Shown here piece after piece: positions 1 to 8,300 of a DNA stretch of 64,000 bases. Numbering within the stretch: position 1 is the first letter of the stretch; each line of letters opens with the position of its first letter. Below the pieces are notes generated by a model. That model did not search any database. It was not told the origin of the DNA and saw nothing but the letters and a program-made list of their open reading frames with translations. Origin of the DNA: Flavobacteriales bacterium (GTDB lineage Bacteria > Bacteroidota > Bacteroidia > Flavobacteriales_F > PHOS-HE28); contig JADJQW010000002.1 in NCBI GenBank assembly GCA_016712535.1, positions 1,364,001 to 1,428,000 of the forward strand, in the 5' to 3' direction. A program made the translations under genes and the position numbers.

Positions 1-1034
1 CGGCGCACGATGCAGCTTACCTGGCTCGCATCGGCCGGACCGTTGCCCATGCGCAGAGCCAGCGTGCCCATGCCGGCATCCACAGCGATGATGGTATGCG
101 CCGGGTCGCACGGTGACGTTCTCCCGCACCGACGGCGGAACCGTATGGGCCGTGATCCGGTAGGTGAAGATGGGGTCGATGCTGAGCGTGTCCGGGAGGC
201 CGCGATCGGTGAGCGTGTGCTCCATGTGGTAGCGCTGCTGCCCGGTCTTCTGATCGTAGAGCGTCACGGCCACGTCGGTCTCGGTGGGCTTGCCGTCCGC
301 GGTCATGAGGCTGATCTGCGCGGTGGTGCTGTTGAGGGCTTGGGTCACCACCACGTCGAGCACATGGGCGAAGAGCTCCGGTGTGCTGGCATCGTAGTAG
401 TTGCCCACGCATTGCAGGGCGAATCTGTCCATCTCCGTAAGGCCTACGCCGATCACGAAGGGCTTCAGCACGATGCCCTTGGCCTGCAAGGCGCGGCTCA
501 CGGCGCAGGGATCCTCGTCGCAGGCCTCGATGCCATCGGTGATGAGGATGATGATGTTCCGCACCGGACGCGCGCCCTTGCTCTTGTCGAGCTCCGGGAA
601 ATCCTTGGCGGCTTTCTCCAGCGATCGGGCAATGGGCGTGGTGCCCAAGCAGCGCGTGGCCATCAGCTTCTTGCGGATGTCCGGGATGGCATTCGGCGCG
701 AAAGGCACTTCGAGCGCGTGTCGTCGCAATCCTGTTTGCCTGGGGCGATTGGTGTCTGGTGCCCATAGAGGCGCAGCGCAAGCTCGAGGTCGGGCTGGCC
801 CTCCAGGCGCTTCAAGCTGGAGAGCAGCAGTTCACGCGCGGTGTTGATCTTGGGCTGGTTGCCCCAGAAGGCGTTCATGCTGTTGCTGGCATCGAACACG
901 AAGAGCATGCGCGTGAGCGGCGGCTGGGGTGCCTCTTGCTGGGCGAGCAGGCGCGATGGATGAGCGAATAGCAGGCTGGTGATGGCCAATGCCACGAAAA
1001 GCAAGATGCCGTGGGAGCTGCTGGTGGTGCGCAT
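1..1034 (-). pseudogene. secreted von Willebrand factor A (VWA) domain protein, two compensating frameshifts, 3' end outside window
   Basis: The likely start is the ATG at 1034, giving a signal peptide (MRTTSSSHGILLFVALAITS, then a segment ending in LLAQQ). A VWA domain follows with MIDAS residues FDASNSM. Near 712-716 the frame slips: after GKQDCDDTR the homologous sequence resumes one frame over as LEVPFAPNAIPDIRKKLM, then GTTPIARSLEKAAKDF, NIIILITDGIEACDEDPC and GVGLTEMDRFALQCVGNYYD, which complete a good VWA fold. Near 93-96 a second slip returns to the original frame (IIAVDAGMGTLALRMG). The first slip fits loss of one base and the second gain of one base. Because the two cancel and no other gene here is broken, assembly error is as likely as real decay. 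VWA proteins bind ligands through a metal site; no specific role can be given. The gene lies 78 bp downstream of transketolase. Confidence 0.75.
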
Positions 1035-1112
1035 GTTCCTCACCTTCGCCAAGCCCATGCCATCCCGGCGCAGAGGCGCAGGGGGCTTCATTCCGTGAGG
1101 AGCTGGCATGGC

Positions 1113-1991
1113 TCAGTAGTCGCCCAACGTCTCTTCGAGCTGGCCCAGTGCGCTGGCCAGTTGCGCATCGTTCGGGGCGATGCCGTGCCAGGCGTGGCTG
1201 TTCATCATGAAATCGACGCCCTGTCCCATCTCGGTGCGCATCAGCACCATCACGGGCTTGCCTTTGCCGGTGCGCCGCTTGGCCTCGGCCATGCTGGTGA
1301 GCAGCTTATCCATATCGTTGCCGTCGGTCTCCAGCACATCCCAGCCGAAGGCCAGCCATTTGGCGCGCAAGTCGCCGAGCGGCAGGACATCGTCCACGTC
1401 GCCATCGATCTGGCGACCGTTGCAGTCAATGGTGCTGATCAGGTTATCGACCTTCTTGCCAGCAGCGAACATGGCTGCTTCCCAGATCTGGCCTTCCTGC
1501 AGCTCGCCGTCGCCGTGCAGCGTGTACACCAAGGCATTATCGCCGTTGAGCTTCTTTGCCAAAGCCGCACCGATGCCCACGCTGAGGCCCTGGCCCAGGG
1601 AGCCGCTGGCCATGCGCACGCCGGGCAGGCCTTCGTGCGTGGTGGGATGCCCTTGCAAGCGGCCATTGATCTTGCGGAAGGTGGCCAGTTCGCTCACTGG
1701 GAAGTAGCCGCTCCGCGCCAGCACGCTGTACCAGACCGGGCTGATATGACCGTTGCTCAGGAAGAAGAGGTCCTGGCCGCGTCCGTCCATGTTCCACGCC
1801 TTGGGATCGTGGCGCAGGATGCTGAAGTACAGGGCGGTGAAGAAATCGGCGCAGCCCAGTGAACCTCCGGGGTGGCCGCTCTGGCACGCATGCACCTGCC
1901 TGACAATGTCACGGCGCACTTGCGACGCGATGCGTTGGAGCTCGCTAACGGAGCTGGCGGCGGAAGTGGCCACGACAGGTGATGATCGCAT
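1113..1991 (-). CDS. transketolase, N-terminal (ThDP-binding) subunit
   Basis: This 292-aa protein matches the N-terminal half of transketolase, as in organisms with split enzymes. It transfers two-carbon ketol units in the non-oxidative pentose phosphate pathway, using thiamine diphosphate, in the cytoplasm. Visible motifs are SGHPGGSLG near the N-terminus and the ThDP/Mg signature GDGELQEGQIWEAAMFA followed by NLISTIDCNGRQIDG. The pyrimidine-binding and C-terminal domains are absent, so a partner subunit is needed; none is present in this window. The ATG at 1991 is preferred over an upstream TTG because a perfect TAnnTTTG box (TACTTTTG, 2007-2014) ends 15 nt before it. Confidence 0.92.
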   Translation of the reverse strand: MRSSPVVATSAASSVSELQRIASQVRRDIVRQVHACQSGHPGGSLGCADFFTALYFSILRHDPKAWNMDGRGQDLFFLSNGHISPVWYSVLARSGYFPVSELATFRKINGRLQGHPTTHEGLPGVRMASGSLGQGLSVGIGAALAKKLNGDNALVYTLHGDGELQEGQIWEAAMFAAGKKVDNLISTIDCNGRQIDGDVDDVLPLGDLRAKWLAFGWDVLETDGNDMDKLLTSMAEAKRRTGKGKPVMVLMRTEMGQGVDFMMNSHAWHGIAPNDAQLASALGQLEETLGDY

Positions 1992-2006
1992 GCGCGTAAG
2001 ACTGGC

Positions 2007-2014
2007 CAAAAGTA
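2007..2014 (-). promoter_or_regulatory. TAnnTTTG -7-type box for transketolase
   Basis: On the minus strand this reads TACTTTTG, an exact match to the Bacteroidota -7 consensus TAnnTTTG. Only 15 nt separate it from the ATG at 1991, implying a leader of about 8-10 nt. No clear -33 TTG lies at the usual distance. Confidence 0.45.
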
Positions 2015-2159
2015 GCCGGGTGCCTCGGCGGCCTTGTCCGTGTGAAGAACTTTTGAAAAGAGCCGAACCACGCTGATGCTCGCGGGCAACGCCGAGGGTG
2101 CCCGGAGTTGTCTTATCCCCGTCCGGTGCTTTTGGTTTTGGACCGGTTCGTCAAGGAGC

Positions 2160-2178
2160 GGGGGCCTGATAGGCCCCC
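2160..2178 (+). terminator. GC-rich hairpin with T-rich tail on the plus strand
   Basis: A perfect 8-bp stem (GGGGGCCT / AGGCCCCC) with a 3-nt loop is followed on the plus strand by GTTCCTGTTTTC. The minus-strand side has no T tract. No plus-strand gene ends here, so it is either the end of an unrecognised plus-strand transcript or a structure in the transketolase upstream region. The rest of 2010-2332 holds the terminator at 2283-2310 and no convincing gene. Confidence 0.4.
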
Positions 2179-2282
2179 GTTCCTGTTTTCCCACGATGCC
2201 TTTCCTGCGGTTCTGCGCGCCGCTCGTTGCTGGTCCAGTTGAAGGGCAGCCTGCATCAGGCTCTGGTTCTCCTGAACGCAAC

Positions 2283-2310
2283 AGCCCCCGCGCTGTTAGG
2301 CGCGGGGGCT
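2283..2310 (-). terminator. terminator of the 2954-aa T9SS gene
   Basis: A perfect 11-bp stem (AGCCCCCGCGC / GCGCGGGGGCT) with loop TGTTAG lies 23 bp downstream of the stop of the giant gene. The same type of strong GC hairpin follows the second giant gene. Confidence 0.6.
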
Positions 2311-2332
2311 GCGTTGATTGCGTTGTCGGAGC

Positions 2333-5300
2333 TTACTTCTGAATCACCAGGCGCTCGTTGTAGCTCTGGCTGCCGGCGGTGATGCTCACCATGTAAAGGC
2401 CGTTGGCGAGCGAACCGTTGAGATCGAGCACGGTGTTCACGAATCCATCCTGCACCGCGATGGTGCGGGCGATGGCGCGCTTGCCGTAGGCATCGAAGAT
2501 GTCAATGGTCACGGTCTCCACGCCTTCCTCCACGCTGTTCACGTTCAGCATGACCTGATCGCCGCGGTTCGGGTTCGGGAACAGGGCCACGCGGGCCTCG
2601 TTCGCAGCGCCATCGCCGCCCTCTTCAGCCAGGCCGAAGCTGCAGGTGGTGGTGAGCAGGCACATGTCGCCCCAGAGCGGATCGCTCACGCTGTTGGGGT
2701 TCGGGGTCACCACGCACCAGGTGCTGCCGTTGTTGAAGCTGGCGCGCACATCCACCTCGTAGGTCTTGTTGCAAGCAAGGCCGTTGGTGTTCACCCAGTA
2801 TTGCCCGGTGGCGCTGGTCTTCAGGATCACCACGTTCTCAGCAGGCAGGCGGAAGCGGAACTGGTAGCGGTTCGCGCTCACCCAATTGCAGTTGGCATTC
2901 ATGCGGCGTACCGGCCGGGCATGCACCAGCGAGGTGGTTCCGATGGTGCGGGTCTGGCCGCAGCTCAGGTACTGGTTGGCGGGCAGGTCCATGAGCTTGG
3001 TGCGCGGGCACTGTGCCAGCACATCGTTCACCATGAAGCGGCATGCGCTGCCCCATGATTCATAGATGCCATTCACGCGACCGCGGACCTTCACGTTGTA
3101 GAACACGTTCTGCTGAAGCTGGTTGCCCAACCACGCATTGATCTGGAAGTGGCAGGCGCGGGTGGCGCTGGCCGGCAGTCCATTGCTGGTGTTGTGGCTC
3201 TGGAAGCGCTTGAAGCTGTATCCGCCGTTCGGGGCGTACCACCACATCTGGTAACCGCTGTTGGCGTTGTTCACGCCGTATTCAGCGCTCACGTCGGTGT
3301 TCTCATTGGCCACCACGAACTCTCCGCCGCAGGGGCTCACCTTCCAGTCGAGCCTATCGCAGCTGGTGTAGATCAGGCGGTCGCTGCCCAAGGGCAGGCA
3401 GAAGCCCTCGTTGCCGTTAATCTGGCTCACGCTGCCTGAAGTGAATCCGCCGTTGCCGAAGATGTCGCGGGAGTTGTCGATGATGCGGCGCTGGGTACCA
3501 TCGCCTTCACGCAGCACATAGCCTCCGCCCACGATGCCGTCACCGCCCGCATCCATCACCACCAAGTAGTAGCAGCCGTCAGGCAGGCAGCTCTCGTTCG
3601 TCCATGCCGCATTGTTCGGCAAGGTGTTGGGGCCCACGTAGTACATGAGGGTGTTGGTGCCCTCCTGGCGGAACTCGTAGGAGATATCGTCGCCGTTCGC
3701 ATCGGTCTGCACCTCCAGGTTCACCTCGTTGGTGCCGTAGTAAACGGTGATGTCTTCGGTATCCGTGCAGCCCAGCGAGCTCACCTCGATGTTGTAGGTC
3801 GTGGTGGCATTGATGTCGATGGCCGTTACGCTCGGCGTATTGTCAATACCGCCCAGGAAGGTGCCGCCGGTCCACGAGTACACGATCTGGTCAACGCCTC
3901 CCGTAACGTTGATCACGTAGTCCTCGGTCTCACCGAAGGCTCCAAGCACACAGGGGTCCACCTGGGCATAAGTGAGTCCATAGACGCACCGCACGCGCAT
4001 GCGTGTTGGGCCGTTGAAGGCGGTGAGGGGAATCGTGACATTGCCGGCCGTGGTCTGGGGTTCCGGCGTCACGGCGAGGCGCTCCAGCACGCGCTCCGTG
4101 TTCTCAAAGACGCCGTTGCGGTTGTAGTCGATCCACACGGAGAGGTTCTCATCGTCACCGTCCGTGGTCACGCTGATGGGATAGGTGGAGCCAGCGACCA
4201 CGTTGCCCTGTGGCGTGCTCAAGTTGATGTACCCAGCGGCGATATCGCAGAGCGAGGTCCGGTTGATGCCTGCGAAGGTCACGTTCCCTACATAGTCCGG
4301 GAAGGTGCAGCCTGTGGCGCCGTACGTCGGGGTGCAATAGGTGCCGCTCGGCATGGTCGCTGTCACGCTCAGAACGCTGTTGTCACCTGGGCAGACCGTG
4401 ATGGGCTGAGCCCCGAAGCTGGTGATGGTCGGTGCCGGGTTCGCAGTTAGGGTATAGCCTGCAGGCGCAGAGGGGCAGCCATTGAAGGTGGCCACTACGC
4501 TGTACACCCCGTCATTCGCGCTGGTGATGTCGTTCAGCGTCACGCTCTGCGTGGTCTGGCCGCCAATAGGAGCCGGTCCGCTCCAGAGCCAGCTGGTCGG
4601 GGTTCCCGATACCGTGTTCGCCGTGAGCACGATGTCGTAACCGCCGCAGGTAGGCTGGTCAGGCGTCACGTTCACCACAGGCGTCTCGATGGAGCTCACC
4701 GATGCGGTGGCCAGGAAGCTGGCGCCGCAATCGTCGGTCACCAAGCAGGTCCAATCGCCTACGATGTTGGCCGATTGCGTCTGTGCGGTGCCCATCGTGT
4801 TGTTGCTCGGGTCGTACCACTGGTAGGTGAAGGGCGCCACGCCATCGCCAGCGTTGGCGGTGAGCAGCACGCTTCCGCCGGTGCAGTAGCTGGCCGTGGA
4901 GGGCGTGATGCTCGCGATGGTCAGCGGGGCATCCACCGTCACGAGCACTTCAGCTTCGCCCGCACAGGGGAAAGCATCGCCGGTGGCGGTCACCGTGAAG
5001 GTCTCCGTGTTGGGCACGCTGCTGGCCAGCGGGTTGCTGATGAAGGCGTTGTCCAGGTACACCGCAGGATCCCAGCTGTAGCTCGCGCCGGCGATCTCCG
5101 GAGAGCGCCAGCGGAACACGCGGCCTACAGTGGGGTAGGCTGCGGCAGTGGACCAGGAGCACGAAGCCGTATTGGTCGCACCAGCTGTCGTGCTGTTCCA
5201 GTTCGTGGTGGTCGTGCGGTTGTTGAATTGCGCAGCCGCGCTGCCGCCGAGGCCCACATGGGCAGTGTTGATTCCGGCGGTCCAAACCATGGTCCCGTAG

Positions 5301-8300
5301 TGCACCTCCACGAAGTTGGTGCCCTCGTACAGGCGGATCTGGAAGTTGAGCGTGTGGCCCGTGACACCGAAGTCCTTGTAGTTCTCCCACTGGATCACGC
5401 AGACCTGATTAGGACTGCTGCCGAGGGTCTGCACCCGGATGCTGGCGCCGGCTTGCGCCTGGAGGTCAGCGCCGAAACCAGCCACACGGTTGCGCAGGTG
5501 CGTCGGTGTGGTCACAGCCGTGCTGGCAAGCGGCGTGTATTGGCTCGTGGTGTTCATGGCCACCGAAGGGGTGAGGCTCGAACTTCCGAAGCTGATCCAG
5601 CCGTTCGATTGCACACCGATCCGGTCGTACACCGTGCCGTTGTAAGTGAAGTTGAAGCCAATCGGCGTTCCGGGTCCCGTGACCGCGCTGGTCAGCGGAG
5701 TGGCGGGGTTCGTGAAGTACGAGTCGTCCGTAGCGGTATTGCCGAACGATACTCCGCCGGAGATCGGCGTATAGCTTCCCACGAACTGCTCGAAGGCATA
5801 AGCCGGCACCGCAGGCGGCGTCGCGCTCACGGCTGTGGCTTGCAGCTGCGTGCTGCCGTAGGGGCAGATCACCGTGGGATCGGCAGAAGCGATCACCAGC
5901 GGAGGTGCCGGTACGGCCAGGATGGTGGTGGTGCCAAGGTTGGCGACGCACTCGAGGTCATCCTCGTTCTGCAGGAGCACTTTCACCACATCACCCACAG
6001 CGAAGGGCCCGATGTTCTCCAGGTAGGGGCTGTTCAGGCCCGGGATGAAGACGGTGTCATTCGTGTTCACGATGTAGCCGATCCGTGCTGAGTTGCCGCT
6101 GCCGTCGAAATCCAGGCTCACGTCAATCGTGCTGGTGCAGATGTCATAGGTGGCCGTGCCTGCAGGGTTCACGCAGGGCTGCGTGCAGATCACCTCGAAC
6201 TGCCAGCTGGTCTGGTTGGCATCCTGGCAACTGTTGCTGCCATCGGAATCGATCACGAGCATCAGGGTGTCGTTGGTGGATTCAACGATGAGCTGAGGCG
6301 CACCCAGATCGGCGTAAGAACCGCTGCCCAAGGAGGGGCTGAGATTCTCATCCGTTCCGGCATAGAAGCGGATGATGTCGTTCGGTTCCATGGTGCCCGC
6401 GATGAAGGTCATCGTGAGGGTGCGTTGATCATCGCTCGCGATGAAGATGAACACGCGCGGGTCGTTGTTCCCGTAGCAGTGGTTGATCTCCGTCGGCGGC
6501 GTGTCGCAGGTGATGATGATCGGGCAGTTGCCGTAGAAGGAGCCCATATCGAGGTCGCTCACCGTGTTATTCGTCACAGTGATGGCCACGATGTCGTCGG
6601 GTTGTGAGAATCCGGGACCAGAGGGGGGGATCAGGTTGGGGCCTAGGCTTGCAGGCACCACCACCGGTGTGCCGTTGTTCACCGTGTAAATGATGTCGCC
6701 CGGAGTGCCGCTGCCGAAGTCCGCGATATTCACCGTGATCGAATAGCGGCTCGTGGAGCAGCTATCGTTGATCGCGGCGGTCGCGCTTGCGGCTACCGGA
6801 GGCAGCGTGATGTTCACGCAGAAGTCCTCGCTCTCGCCCCAGGTGTAGTTCGTCTGAGCGAAGTTGGTTCCGCTCACCCAGTCCTCAACGTTCACCACGC
6901 GCATGCGCGTGATGCCTAGTGGTGCGCTTCCTGGAACCGTGAAGGTGCCGGTTGCGATATGCGGTTGCGCGACCTCTGCAGGGGTCTCGTAAGTCATCTC
7001 GCCGGCATCCAGCCAATCGCCATCCTGGTTGTAATCGATGAAGATCTGGAAAGCGTTGGTGAAGTTGCCGCCGCAGGTGCCGCTGCGCAAGCGGAAGGGC
7101 ACCACCTCTCCTTGGTACAGGTTCACAGCCGCGATGCTGCCGGTCCAGTTGCTATAGCGCGCAGCGATGGAACCGGTGCCCGGTGCCGCCGTCGCACAGG
7201 TGCTCACGCCCTGGACCAAGGTGCCCACGTACACGCTGTCCATCTCCGTATCAGCCGCACTGGTGGCGTAGAACGCCGGATAGACGGCGCACACGCAATT
7301 GTCAGTGATCAGGTTCACCAGCACAGGCGCGCTCGGCGTGGGGCCACCGCCCGGGTTGGTGCAGGTGACCACGCAGCGGTAGTACTTGGAGCTGGTCTGG
7401 TTCGTCACCTGGGTGTTGCTGGTGCCTAGTTGCGTCACGTTCACAGTGAAGGCCGCGTCATCCGCGCTCTCCCATTGGTAGGTGATGCCGGAGAATGGAT
7501 AGGAGTTCTGCAAGCTCAAGGTGAAGTTGGCGCCGGAGCAGACATCGCTCGCGCTCGAGAGGGTGGTGTTAGCCGCCGGAGGCGCATCGCAGGCAGGGGG
7601 ATCCTCGATCGTGATGCAGAAATCCTCGCAGGTGCCGCTGCCCATGCTGGCGAGGCAGCCATCACCGGCGCCATTGATGTTGCCTTGGCCGCGGCTGCGC
7701 ACGCGCATGCGGATTGTCCCGATCGTCGCGGTGAGCGGCACCGGAACGTTGATCGATCCGGTGGTTCCCGTGGTGAAGGGCTGGAACCACTCGCTCGCCT
7801 CGAAGACGAAGTTGTTGTTCCAGTCGAACCAGACCGAGACGATGCCGCCACCGTACACCAGGTTGTTCACGTTCACCGTGATGGGGTAGGTGAGGCCGCG
7901 TTGGAGCGTGGTGGTCTCGCCGCGGAGGGTGTATCCCGGGTTCGGCACGCAGGCCGCCGTGGTGCTGTTCAAGGTGTTGATCTGAACACCGATGATGCAT
8001 GCGCCGTCACCGTTGTTCGTTACAGCGCAGTATGCGCTGCACTGGCAGGTGCCGCCCATGTTCACCAGGATCGGCGTGCTGTAATCGAATTCAGTGGTTG
8101 CGGTGCAGGTCACCAGGCAGCGGTAGTACTTGGCTGCGGTCTGGTTCGTCACCTGCGTGGTGGCAGTGCCCAGGTTCGTGAGGTTCACAGTGAAGGCCGC
8201 GTCATCGGCGCTCTGCCACTGGTAGGTCACGCTGCCACCCGGAACCACGTTCTGCAGGCTCAGCGTGAAATTCACGCTCGGGCAGGCGTTGGTGGTGGTG

